Positions 1 to 7,016 of a DNA stretch of 10,791 nt are shown here, piece by piece; position 1 is the first letter of the stretch; each line of letters begins with the position of its first letter. A program made the position numbers and the translations under genes. The stretch covers positions 1 through 10,791 of the forward strand of contig JAICTB010000063.1 in assembly GCA_025936595.1 (NCBI GenBank), read 5' to 3'. The DNA comes from Thermoleophilia bacterium (GTDB lineage Bacteria > Actinomycetota > Thermoleophilia > Gaiellales > Gaiellaceae). Under the pieces are notes generated by a model, which worked only from the letters and a program-made list of their open reading frames with translations, searched no databases and was not told the origin of the DNA.

Positions 1-915
1 GGTTTCGAGTCCGCCGAGGCTGCCGGCGGGCTTGACGAGTTCGTCGGAGTCGTCGCGGATGCGTATCGCCGCGGCTGGGTCGCCCGGTTGGACCGTCACT
101 GCGAGGTTGTGGGCCCATTCCGGCAGCGGCGATCTTGGTCTGGGCGTGTCGGTCGTCGGTGCCGGTGTGCCGTTCGACGCGGGGGGATCGCCACCCCATC
201 GTTCCGTGTGCACGAGTTCGTCGAGAGGACGGCGCTGCAGCCAGCCGGCGGCCTCGAGCCCGGGTCGGGCTGGCCGCTCGTCGGGGTAGCCGAGGCAGAG
301 CCAGGCGATAGGCACGACCTGTTCGGGAAGGCCGAGCAGTGCTTGCAGGTCGGGTTCGCGGTAGAAGGAGACCCAGCCGACGCCGACGCCTTCGGCGCGG
401 GCTGCGAGCCAGAGGTTCTCGATCGCGAGGCAGGTGCTGTACAGGTCGGTGTCGCGGATCGTGTGCCGGCCGAGCACTTCGTCGTTGCTGTCGCCGCGGT
501 CGCAGCAGACGCAGACGCTTACCGGTGCTTCGCGGATGCCTTCGATCTTGAGGTCGAGGAACTGGCGGGTACGCACGTCGAAGTGGTCGGCTTGGACGAG
601 CCGCTCGCGTTGAGCGAGCGCCTGCATGGCGGTCTTTGTTTGTTCGTCGCGGATGACGATGAAGCGCCAGGGCTGCATCAGCCCGACCGACGGGGCACGG
701 TGCGCAGCTTCAAGGAGTCGGGTTACGAGGTCTTCGGGGAGCGGGTCGGGGCGAAAGCGGCGGATGTCGCGCCGCTCGGTGATCGCCCGCCAGACGCCTG
801 CGCGTTCGTCCTCGTCGAAGCGCCAGCCTTCTGGATCGTCGCGGCGCGCGCGCGCACGTGAGTCGTCAAACCCAGGCGGTAGCGGTGGCCGCTCGAAACG
901 TTCGCCGTGACTCAT
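1..915 (-). CDS. bluB-cobT: BluB-CobT fusion (5,6-dimethylbenzimidazole synthase / nicotinate-nucleotide-DMB phosphoribosyltransferase), 3' end outside window
   Basis: An open frame of 305 codons runs off the left edge with no stop. Residues about 35-240 are a BluB-type flavin nitroreductase. Visible motifs are RRDIRRFRPDPL (48-59), HRAPSVGLMQPWRF (71-84), GVGVGWVSFY (176-185) and LCLGYP (206-211). BluB converts reduced FMN and oxygen into 5,6-dimethylbenzimidazole, the lower ligand of B12. A Pro/Thr/Ser-rich linker (about 241-264) follows. The last residues, with DELVKPAGSLGGLE (291-304), match the N-terminal signature of CobT, which transfers phosphoribose from nicotinate mononucleotide to that base. 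The protein therefore seems to make and then activate the ligand. The ATG overlaps the cobC stop as ATGA, which supports translational coupling, although no strong ribosome site is seen. The CobT catalytic part is outside the window, so its integrity is unknown. Confidence 0.9.
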   Translation of the reverse strand, partial: MSHGERFERPPLPPGFDDSRARARRDDPEGWRFDEDERAGVWRAITERRDIRRFRPDPLPEDLVTRLLEAAHRAPSVGLMQPWRFIVIRDEQTKTAMQALAQRERLVQADHFDVRTRQFLDLKIEGIREAPVSVCVCCDRGDSNDEVLGRHTIRDTDLYSTCLAIENLWLAARAEGVGVGWVSFYREPDLQALLGLPEQVVPIAWLCLGYPDERPARPGLEAAGWLQRRPLDELVHTERWGGDPPASNGTPAPTTDTPRPRSPLPEWAHNLAVTVQPGDPAAAIRIRDDSDELVKPAGSLGGLET

Positions 916-1583
916 ATTTCGACCGGCGCCTCGTAGGCGAGGGCTGGCAGGAAGCCGCGACGTCGGGCGGCGATCATCGTCGGCTGCGCGTTGATAACGC
1001 GTACGAGCGGACGGCCGTCGATCCAGTCGACGATGCTGAGCGCGCCGTAGCTCTGATCGATCCGGAAGATCGCCTCGTCGGGCATGCGCAGGCAGTCGGC
1101 GAGCATCGCACGCAGGACGCCGCCGTGGCTGACGATCGCCGCCAGCTCACCGCGATGACAGGTGCGGATGGCTTCCAGCGCGACGAGTGCGCGTACGCGT
1201 AGTTGCGTGTAGCTCTCACCGCCGGGGAACTCGACCCGCGTCGGCGTCTCCATCCAAGACCGGTAGAGGTCCGGGTAGACGGCTTGGATCTCGTCGTAGC
1301 TTCGCCCCTCAAGCACGCCGAAGTCGATCTCGCGCAATGCGTCATCGACGGACGGCATCAGCTGATGTGCAGCGGCGATCGGGGCTGCAGTCTTGAGCGC
1401 TCGGGTAGACGGGCTGGAGTAGACGGCGGCGAGCGGGATCCGGTCGAGCGTGCGGGCAAGCAACTGCGCACGTCGTTGTCCGGGTGCGGAGAGGCCGATG
1501 TCGAGCTTGCCGTAGCAGCGACCGCGTGCGTCCTCGTCCGGCTGGGCGTGGCGAATCAACAGCAGCCGCGTGGTCTCCGTCAT
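912..1583 (-). CDS. cobC: Alpha-ribazole phosphatase-like histidine phosphatase
   Basis: A 223-residue protein of the histidine phosphatase (phosphoglycerate mutase-like) superfamily. The catalytic set is visible: LLIRHAQP (R11, H12), SSPSTRALKTA (R61), REIDFGVLEG (E85) and IVSHGGVLR (H153). The GRCYG-KLD-GLS stretch (21-32) is typical of CobC. The classical RHG is RHA here, a common variant. CobC removes the 5'-phosphate from alpha-ribazole phosphate or from adenosylcobalamin phosphate, the last phosphate step of nucleotide-loop assembly. It lies between cobS and bluB-cobT and overlaps both by ATGA junctions, which favours the cobalamin role over a generic phosphatase. Substrate specificity cannot be proven from sequence, since this superfamily is promiscuous. 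Confidence 0.87.
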   Translation of the reverse strand: MTETTRLLLIRHAQPDEDARGRCYGKLDIGLSAPGQRRAQLLARTLDRIPLAAVYSSPSTRALKTAAPIAAAHQLMPSVDDALREIDFGVLEGRSYDEIQAVYPDLYRSWMETPTRVEFPGGESYTQLRVRALVALEAIRTCHRGELAAIVSHGGVLRAMLADCLRMPDEAIFRIDQSYGALSIVDWIDGRPLVRVINAQPTMIAARRRGFLPALAYEAPVEI

Positions 1584-2371
1584 TGGACCCCGATCAGCCC
1601 GACAGCGGTCAGGAAGACGGCGATCTCGGTGAGCTCGACGGCGGCTCCGAGCGTGTCGCCGGTGATGCCGCCGATCCAGCGCCGGTAGCAGACCGCGAGG
1701 GCCACGACAATCGCGGCAGCGACACCAGCCGCGATCGCTCCGTGCGTCCCTGCGGTTGCGACGGCGATGCCGGCGGCAAGCGCCGCGGCGATTGCGGCGC
1801 GAGTGCGGCTGCCCTGTGTGAGTGGCGCGCCGAGCCCGGTTTCCGCACGCGCGTACGGCAAGGCGGAGGCAAGGAGCACGGGGGCGGCACGGGAGAGGGC
1901 GCCCGCTGCCACGGCGGCGCGCAACACGTTGTGGTGCAGGGCGAGCGTGCTCAGAGCGCCCACCTTGAGCAGGAGGTCGAGCGCGATCGCGACGGCCCCG
2001 TAGGAGCCGATCGCGTGGTCGCGCATGATCTCCAGTGCTCGCTCGCGCGTCCGCGCGCTCAGCGCATCCGCGCTATCGGCGAGCGCATCGAGGTGCAGCG
2101 CCCCAGTCAGCAGCGTGGCCGCGGCGAGCGCAAGCACGGCCGCGAGCCAGCCGCCGAGCGGATGCACGAGCAGGAGCGCGATCGCGCCCATGAGCGCGCC
2201 GATTGCCGCACCGACGAGCGGGAAGGTCGCGCCCGCGCGGGCGAGGTCGTCGGCGTCCACGGTCAGCAGACGGCCGAGCGGCAGTCGCGTCAGGAAGCAG
2301 ACGGCGGCGCCGATGGCGCGCAGCTCCCTGCGCGCCAGTGATGGTGAGACGCGTGCTGCGATCTCGATCAC
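1580..2371 (-). CDS. cobS: Adenosylcobinamide-GDP ribazoletransferase (cobalamin synthase)
   Basis: A 263-residue polytopic membrane protein. It joins adenosylcobinamide-GDP to alpha-ribazole (or its phosphate) at the inner membrane, giving adenosylcobalamin (phosphate). The family's acidic motif reads GALHLDALADSADAL (90-104). The three aspartates (D95, D99, D102) are kept, while two positions that are often Gly are Ala. Further signatures are EIMRDHAIGSYGA (114-126) and GGITGDTLGAAVELTE (234-249). Several long Ala/Leu/Val-rich stretches fit membrane helices. A longer same-frame reading extends far upstream but would overlap most of cobU. I chose the GTG because it forms a GTGA overlap with the cobU stop, has AGGAG 8 nt upstream, and gives the usual family length. 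Confidence 0.92.
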   Translation of the reverse strand: MIEIAARVSPSLARRELRAIGAAVCFLTRLPLGRLLTVDADDLARAGATFPLVGAAIGALMGAIALLLVHPLGGWLAAVLALAAATLLTGALHLDALADSADALSARTRERALEIMRDHAIGSYGAVAIALDLLLKVGALSTLALHHNVLRAAVAAGALSRAAPVLLASALPYARAETGLGAPLTQGSRTRAAIAAALAAGIAVATAGTHGAIAAGVAAAIVVALAVCYRRWIGGITGDTLGAAVELTEIAVFLTAVGLIGVQ

Positions 2372-2907
2372 GGCAGCAACTCCTGCAACGCATCTGTCTT
2401 CGTGAGTGGAAGCGCGCGCCCGGCGACTAGGAGATAGGCGCGCTCGGCTGCGTCCGCCCAGAGTGTGTTGACGCGCCCGAGCAGGTCGCGGTAGCTGCGG
2501 CCGAGCGGATTGTCGGGGACGAGTCCGAGACCGACCTCGTTGCTGACCGCGATCGTGAGCCCGGCTCGAGCCGCAGCAGTCGCGGCCGCTGCTCCCGCTT
2601 GCGTCTCGGCGTGCACGGCACCGAGCCGGTCGAGCGCGTTCGCCGTCCACAAGGTCAGGCAGTCGACGACGACGCAGCTCCGGGCGTCGATCGTCTCGAG
2701 CGTCTCGCGCAGTCGCAGCGGCTCCTCGATCGTTTGCCAGGACGGCGGCCGCTCGCGCCGGTGCTGCTCGATGCGGGCTCTCATCTCGTCGTCGCCTGCC
2801 TCGCCGGTGGCGATAAACACGACCGGCGCCGTCTGCTCCTGTGCGAGCCGGACCGCGAGCTCGGACTTGCCGCTACGCGCGCCGCCGATCAGGAGCACGA
2901 GTGGCAT
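2368..2907 (-). CDS. cobU: Adenosylcobinamide kinase / adenosylcobinamide-phosphate guanylyltransferase
   Basis: A 179-residue bifunctional enzyme. It phosphorylates adenosylcobinamide and then attaches GMP, giving adenosylcobinamide-GDP, the substrate of CobS. The P-loop GGARSGKS lies at residues 8-15. The expected guanylylated histidine is H49 in RIEQHRRERP. VVDCLTLWTAN (80-90) and SNEVGLGLVPDNPLGRSYRD (122-141) are further family signatures. An upstream in-frame GTG at 2946 would add 13 residues and overlap cobO. The ATG is preferred because it gives the usual short lead-in to the P-loop, has GGAGGAG about 11 nt upstream, and overlaps the stop of a mini-ORF (TAATG). The gene ends in a GTGA overlap with cobS. 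Confidence 0.93.
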   Translation of the reverse strand: MPLVLLIGGARSGKSELAVRLAQEQTAPVVFIATGEAGDDEMRARIEQHRRERPPSWQTIEEPLRLRETLETIDARSCVVVDCLTLWTANALDRLGAVHAETQAGAAAATAAARAGLTIAVSNEVGLGLVPDNPLGRSYRDLLGRVNTLWADAAERAYLLVAGRALPLTKTDALQELLP

Positions 2908-2930
2908 TAGTTGAGGAACTCCTCCAGCAT
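2907..2930 (-). other. 8-codon mini-ORF bridging cobO and cobU
   Basis: The short frame encodes MLEEFLN. Its ATG overlaps the cobO stop as TGATG, and its TAA overlaps the cobU ATG as TAATG. It spans the 22-nt gap exactly and contains the GGAGGAG that would serve cobU. It could act as a translational relay between the two genes. It could equally be chance, and no protein function is implied. Confidence 0.35.
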
Positions 2931-3508
2931 CAGAAGTCGATTCCACGGCGGGCCTTGATCCCGCGGTCGTAGGCGTGCCGAACTTTCACCATCTCGGTGA
3001 CGGTGTCTGCGACGTCGATCAACGCCTTGGGCGCGTCGCGGCCGGTGGCGACGATGTTCACCTGTGCCGGGCGGCTGCGAATCGCATTGATGACCGCCTC
3101 GCTGTCGATCCAGCCCCAGTTCATCGGATAGGTGATCTCGTCGAGCACGACCAACTGGTAGTCGCCGCCGGCGATCGCGGCGGCGGCGAGCTGCCAGGCA
3201 GCGGCGGCGCGCCCTTCGCTCTGGTCGAGATCGGGTGATTCCCACGTAAAGCCGTCGCCGCCCTTGAGCCACTCGACCCCGAGCTGCCGTCCGATCTTCT
3301 CCTCGCCAACCTTCCACGTATCCGACTTGATGAACTGGATCACGCAGACGCGCCAGTCGCGCGCGAGCGCGCGTATGACGACGCCAAAGGCGGCGGTCGA
3401 CTTGCCTTTGCCCTCGCCGGTGTTGACGAGCACGAGCGAACGCGGCCGCAGCTTCGGCGGCGCGGGCGGCTTCGGCGGCGTGACACCAGGTTTGTTGACG
3501 TCGCTCAC
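2930..3508 (-). CDS. cobO: Cob(I)yrinic acid a,c-diamide adenosyltransferase, CobO/CobA (BtuR) type
   Basis: A 192-residue ATP:corrinoid adenosyltransferase of the BtuR/CobO family. It attaches the 5'-deoxyadenosyl group of ATP to reduced cobalt. The P-loop NTGEGKGKST is at residues 29-38, followed by WKVGEE (65-70), VLDEITYPMNWGWI (121-134), ATGRDAP (154-160) and the typical C-terminal end GIKARRGIDF. A short Pro-rich N-terminal extension (about 7-20) precedes the core. An open frame continues far upstream into cobQ. The GTG chosen here makes a GTGA overlap with the cobQ stop, has GGAG 4 nt upstream and gives the usual family length. Neighbours cobQ and cobU act on its adenosylated product. 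Confidence 0.94.
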   Translation of the reverse strand: MSDVNKPGVTPPKPPAPPKLRPRSLVLVNTGEGKGKSTAAFGVVIRALARDWRVCVIQFIKSDTWKVGEEKIGRQLGVEWLKGGDGFTWESPDLDQSEGRAAAAWQLAAAAIAGGDYQLVVLDEITYPMNWGWIDSEAVINAIRSRPAQVNIVATGRDAPKALIDVADTVTEMVKVRHAYDRGIKARRGIDF

Positions 3509-4911
3509 GCGGCTCCGATCTCTGTGAGGAGCGCGTCGATGTCGAGGTTTGCTTCTACCGCGTCGGCGAGCTCGTCGAAGGCCTGCTCCAGCGAGCGCGC
3601 CGGCGCTTCGCCGAACAAGGCCGAGAGAAGCGCGGGCTGCTCGAACAGGCCGTGCAGATAGATGCCGAGCACCGGCCCCGCCACGAAGCCACGTCCCTCG
3701 GGGAGCGCCTCGGCAACGGCGCCGGTCATCTCGGTTTGGCCGTGCCGGATCTCGTAGCCGCTGAATGTCTTTCCGCTCAACGCCGCCCACGGTTCGGGGA
3801 GTGGATGGAATCGCGTCGAGGTGTGCTCGGTCTGTTTCGAGGCGCCGAAGGTTGTCCGGAGCGGCAGGAGCCCGAGTCCGTCGGCTGTTCCGTCGACGCC
3901 GGCCTGATCCTCGACGCGTTCGCCGAGCATCTGCATGCCGCCGCAGATCCCAAGTACGCGCCGGCCGTAACGGATGCGTTCGCGCACCGCGTCGGCGAGG
4001 CCGCTGCGAGTGAGCCAGTCGAGGTCGGCGGCGACATGCTTGGAGCCGGGCAGGATGAGCAGGTCAGCGCCGTCGACGGCTTCGGACTCGTCGAGCCAGT
4101 GCAAGTCCGCGACTTGCTCGAGCTGTTTGAACTCGTCGAGATTGGACGCAGTCGGATAACGAACGACCGCGACCGATGCTCGGCCGTTGCCGCGTTGCGG
4201 CGTCGCCGCGCCATCTTCGTCGGGCAGGCCGTGGTCGAGCCAGGGCAGCACCCCGAGCGTCGGCACACTCGTCAAGTCTTCGAGCTGCTGCGGCGCCGGC
4301 GGCAGGAGCGAGGGGTCGCCCCGGAACTTGTTCAGGACGAAGCCGGCGAGCAGGGCGCGGTCGTCGTCGGGCAGCAGCGCCCAGGTGCCATACAGATGTG
4401 CAAAGGCGCCGCCCCGATCGATATCCGCGACCAAGATGACGCGCGCGTCTGCCGCTTTCGCGGTGCGCATGTTGGCGAGATCGCTGTCCTGGAGGTTGAT
4501 CTCGGCGGGGCTGCCAGCCCCCTCGAGCAGCAGTAGGTCGTGCTCGGCGCGCAGGCGCTGAAGCGACGCTTCGATCACGGGCCACAGCGCTGGCGGCCGC
4601 TCGCGCCAAGGCAGACGGCTGAGTTCAAGATCGGGTTTGCCGAGGACGATGACTTGGCTTTGGTTGTCGCCTTCGGGCTTGACCAGGATCGGGTTCATGC
4701 GCACGTTGGGTTCGATCCCGGCCGCGAGCGCCTGCAGGTACTGAGCCGTACCGATCTCTCCGCCCGCGACGACGCGGGCGTTGTTGGACATGTTCTGGGC
4801 CTTGAAGGGGGCGACGTCGATCCCGCGACGGCTGAACGCGCGGGCGAGTGCCGTCGTAAGCAAGCTCTTGCCGGCCGAGCTCGACGCGCCTTGGACCATC
4901 AACGCGCGCAC
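3505..4911 (-). CDS. cobQ: Adenosylcobyric acid synthase (glutamine-hydrolysing)
   Basis: A 468-residue enzyme that amidates the b, d, e and g carboxylates of adenosylcobyrinic a,c-diamide using glutamine and ATP (CobQ/CbiP). The N-terminal dethiobiotin-synthetase-like ATPase half shows LMVQGASSSAGKS (4-16), FKAQNMSNNA (36-45), GDNQSQV (81-87), LANMRTA (145-151) and DIDRGGAFAHLYGT (163-176). The C-terminal class I glutamine amidotransferase half has RYPTASNLDEF (251-261), the nucleophile C323 in GICGGMQMLG, and H420 in GIYLHGLFE. The start is GTG, with GGGAGG 7 nt upstream, overlapping the end of btuD by 13 nt. An in-frame ATG at residue 5 forms TGATG with the btuD stop but lies too far from that ribosome site. 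The much longer upstream reading would cover btuD and is rejected. Confidence 0.95.
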   Translation of the reverse strand: MRALMVQGASSSAGKSLLTTALARAFSRRGIDVAPFKAQNMSNNARVVAGGEIGTAQYLQALAAGIEPNVRMNPILVKPEGDNQSQVIVLGKPDLELSRLPWRERPPALWPVIEASLQRLRAEHDLLLLEGAGSPAEINLQDSDLANMRTAKAADARVILVADIDRGGAFAHLYGTWALLPDDDRALLAGFVLNKFRGDPSLLPPAPQQLEDLTSVPTLGVLPWLDHGLPDEDGAATPQRGNGRASVAVVRYPTASNLDEFKQLEQVADLHWLDESEAVDGADLLILPGSKHVAADLDWLTRSGLADAVRERIRYGRRVLGICGGMQMLGERVEDQAGVDGTADGLGLLPLRTTFGASKQTEHTSTRFHPLPEPWAALSGKTFSGYEIRHGQTEMTGAVAEALPEGRGFVAGPVLGIYLHGLFEQPALLSALFGEAPARSLEQAFDELADAVEANLDIDALLTEIGAA

Positions 4912-5693
4912 GGGTCCCCCTCCCGTCGCGGCAGCACGAAGACGTTGCCATTGCGATGGAGCACTTCGACGCTTGCGCTGTAGTAGTTGGAGATCCGCTC
5001 TTCGGATAGCACTTCGCTGGCTGGTCCTTGTGCGACCAGCTGGCCGCGGTCGAGCAGCAGTAGCCGGTCGGCGTACTGGCCGGCGAGGCTGAGGTCGTGC
5101 ATGGCGGCGATCACCGTCAGCTCGTCGTCGCGGCGGAGCGCGTCGACCAGCTCGAGCGCTTGCTGCTGGCGGCCGAGGTCGAGCGCGCTGGTCGGCTCGT
5201 CGAGCAGCAGAATCGGTGCTTCCTGGGCAAGCGCGCGCGCCAGCACCGCGCGCTGCAACTCGCCGCCGCTCAGTGAGCCGAGCGTGCGCTCGGCGAACGG
5301 GCGGAGCGCTAGCCGCGCGATCGCGCGTTCGGCTGCGAGACGATCGGCGCGCGTCTCGGTCGCGAGGTAGCCGATATGCGGCGTGCGGCCGAGCAGCACG
5401 TACTCGGCCACGGTCAGCTCCGGCGGTGTCTGCGGGTTTTGCGGGACAAGCGCGACACGGCGGGCGATCTCGCGACGCGTGCTCGAACCGACCGCGCAGC
5501 CATCCAGAAGAACGTGCCCTGCGAAGGACACGAGGCCGGCAAGCGCGCGCAAGGTAGTCGTCTTGCCGGCCCCGTTCGGGCCGATCAGCCCGACCCACTC
5601 GCCCCGCGCGACACTCGCCGACAGCTCGCGCACGACGTGCGAGCGGCCGAGCGTCACCGACAGATCCTGCACCTCCACCGCCGCGACGCTCAT
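4899..5693 (-). CDS. btuD: Corrinoid ABC importer, ATP-binding subunit (BtuD/FecE type)
   Basis: A 264-residue ABC ATPase that would power the BtuC permease on the cytoplasmic face. Motifs are complete: Walker A GPNGAGKT (38-45), Q-loop Q85 in LVPQNP, signature LSGGE (141-145), Walker B ILLLDEP (161-167), and switch H199 in MHDLSL. The C-terminal part (about 236-264) is not a separate recognised domain. The start ATG overlaps the btuC stop as ATGA and has GGAGG 8 nt upstream, so I trim the much longer upstream frame. Assignment to B12 rather than iron-siderophore rests on the riboswitch and the cob genes around it, because the ATPase sequence alone does not separate them. Confidence 0.92.
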   Translation of the reverse strand: MSVAAVEVQDLSVTLGRSHVVRELSASVARGEWVGLIGPNGAGKTTTLRALAGLVSFAGHVLLDGCAVGSSTRREIARRVALVPQNPQTPPELTVAEYVLLGRTPHIGYLATETRADRLAAERAIARLALRPFAERTLGSLSGGELQRAVLARALAQEAPILLLDEPTSALDLGRQQQALELVDALRRDDELTVIAAMHDLSLAGQYADRLLLLDRGQLVAQGPASEVLSEERISNYYSASVEVLHRNGNVFVLPRREGDPCAR

Positions 5694-7000
5694 CCGGCCA
5701 TCCTCCGCGTGGTGCGCAGGACGATCGCGAAGAAGGGTGCGCCGAGAAACGCGGTCACGACCCCGACCGGAAGCTCCGCTGGTGAGAGCACCGTTCGTGC
5801 GATCACGTCGGCCATGACGAGGAAGCCGGCGCCCGCGAGCAGCGAAAGCGGCACGACGGCGCGGTAGCTGGTCGAGACGAGCAGCCGGATCGTGTGCGGC
5901 ACGATGATCCCGACGAATCCGATCAACCCGCTCACCGAGACGGCCGCCGCCGTCCCGACGGTGGCGGCGATCACGATCAAAAGCCGGACGCGCTGGATGT
6001 TGACGCCGAGGCTGCCGGCCTCCTCGTCGCCGAGGCTGAGCACGTCGAGGATGCGCCGGTGCAGCAACAGCACCGCGGTACTCACCGCGATGTACGGCGA
6101 TACCAGCACGACGTCGTGCCAGTCGGCGCTGCCGAACCCACCCAGGAGCCAGGAGTAGACCGACAGCAGCGTCTGTGCGTGCTGCTGTTGCACGAACGTC
6201 TGCGCCGCGGTCATGAACGCCGCCACCGTCACCCCAGCCAGGATCAACGTGCCGCTGGTGCGCACCGCACCGACCGAGCGGCCAAGTAGATAGGCGCACG
6301 CAACCCCGAGGATCGCCCCCGCGAACGCCGACAGCGGCAAGAGCTCCCCGGCGCGGCTGCCTGGCGGGGCGTAGGCGATCGCGACGGTCGCACCCAGGCC
6401 CGCGCCCGCCGCGACGCCGAGCAGGTACGGATCGGCGAGCGGATTGCGGAACACGCCCTGGTAGGCCGAGCCGGCGATCGCGAGCATGCCGCCGACGAGC
6501 GCCGCCAGCACCACTCGCGGCGCCCGTACTTGCCACAAGATCGCGTCCTCAAACGAGTGCAAGTGGTGCAGATGCACCCAGGGCAGATGTGAGAGCGCCG
6601 ATTCGGCGATCGCGCCCGGCCCGATCGCGATCGGTCCGATCCCCAGCGCAACAAGCAGTGCGCCGGCGAGGAACACGAACGCGCACAGTCCCCAGACCAG
6701 CGGCACGCCGCGTGCGCGAATCGAGGCGTGCGGGACCGCCTTCGCCCAGGTGCTGCCAGTTCCGTGCCCGTTCGTGCTTGGCGGCTCGCCGAGTGCGCGC
6801 TGATCGCGTTCGGCGAAGCCGGCCAGGCAGGTCGGGCAAAGACAGTCATCGGCGAGCGTGCGCAACTCGGCGAGCGTCTCCCGGCGCACGACGATCGACT
6901 CACACCAGCAGCCTGGCTCCCCCTGCGCGCAGCCGAACTCCTTGCCGCAACGCGAACACACCTTCTGGCGCAGCGACGGCCGCTCGCGTTGCTCAAGCAC
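5690..7000 (-). CDS. btuC: Corrinoid ABC importer permease with N-terminal cysteine-rich CWC-like domain
   Basis: A 436-residue FecCD/BtuC-family permease, about 100 residues longer than usual. Residues about 97-436 are the membrane domain. It shows APRVVLAALVGGMLAIAGSA (160-179), NPLADPYLLGVAAGAGLGA (186-204), a GDEEAGSLGVN coupling loop (324-334), GLIGFVGIIVPH (358-369) and ELPVGVVTAFLGAPFFA (409-425). The extra N-terminus carries eight cysteines: C15, C18, C24, C31, C33, C53, C55 and C58. The pattern CxxC, CWC, CLCxxC resembles the cysteine-rich CWC family, probably a metal-binding knuckle. The N-terminus of BtuC-type permeases is cytoplasmic, so this domain should face the cytosol. The frame is continuous, and no internal start with a ribosome site is seen before the first membrane segment. 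The start is a GTG 15 nt after btuF with only a weak upstream site. Confidence 0.9.
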   Translation of the reverse strand: MLEQRERPSLRQKVCSRCGKEFGCAQGEPGCWCESIVVRRETLAELRTLADDCLCPTCLAGFAERDQRALGEPPSTNGHGTGSTWAKAVPHASIRARGVPLVWGLCAFVFLAGALLVALGIGPIAIGPGAIAESALSHLPWVHLHHLHSFEDAILWQVRAPRVVLAALVGGMLAIAGSAYQGVFRNPLADPYLLGVAAGAGLGATVAIAYAPPGSRAGELLPLSAFAGAILGVACAYLLGRSVGAVRTSGTLILAGVTVAAFMTAAQTFVQQQHAQTLLSVYSWLLGGFGSADWHDVVLVSPYIAVSTAVLLLHRRILDVLSLGDEEAGSLGVNIQRVRLLIVIAATVGTAAAVSVSGLIGFVGIIVPHTIRLLVSTSYRAVVPLSLLAGAGFLVMADVIARTVLSPAELPVGVVTAFLGAPFFAIVLRTTRRMAG

Positions 7001-7016
7001 GACGGTCCCGCCGCAT
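6993..7016 (-). other. 8-codon mini-ORF bridging btuF and btuC
   Basis: The frame encodes MRRDRRA. Its ATG overlaps the btuF stop as TGATG, and its TGA lies just inside the btuC reading frame, past the GTG start. It has the same length and arrangement as the mini-ORF between cobO and cobU. It might let ribosomes reach btuC, which otherwise has a weak ribosome site. Chance occurrence is possible. Confidence 0.3.

Noticed and set aside
88..861. Long plus-strand open frame of 257 codons
   Set aside because: It is antisense to the BluB domain, which has clear family motifs on the minus strand. Long antisense frames are expected at this GC content.
1484..2341. Plus-strand frame of 285 codons over cobC and cobS
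   Set aside because: Its product is low-complexity and Arg/Gly/Glu-rich, with no family features, and it lies opposite well-supported genes.
2372..2650. N-terminal extension of CobS in the same frame
   Set aside because: It would cover half of cobU in another frame. The GTG at 2371 has a ribosome site, a GTGA overlap and the right family length.
3652..4536. Plus-strand frame of 294 codons over cobQ
   Set aside because: It is antisense to cobQ, whose motifs and catalytic residues are intact on the minus strand.
4912..5598. N-terminal extension of CobQ
   Set aside because: The residues are Arg-rich and out-of-frame to btuD, with no domain. The GTG at 4911 with its strong ribosome site is preferred.
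5694..6536. N-terminal extension of BtuD
   Set aside because: It lies over btuC in another frame. The ATG at 5693 has GGAGG 8 nt upstream and an ATGA overlap.
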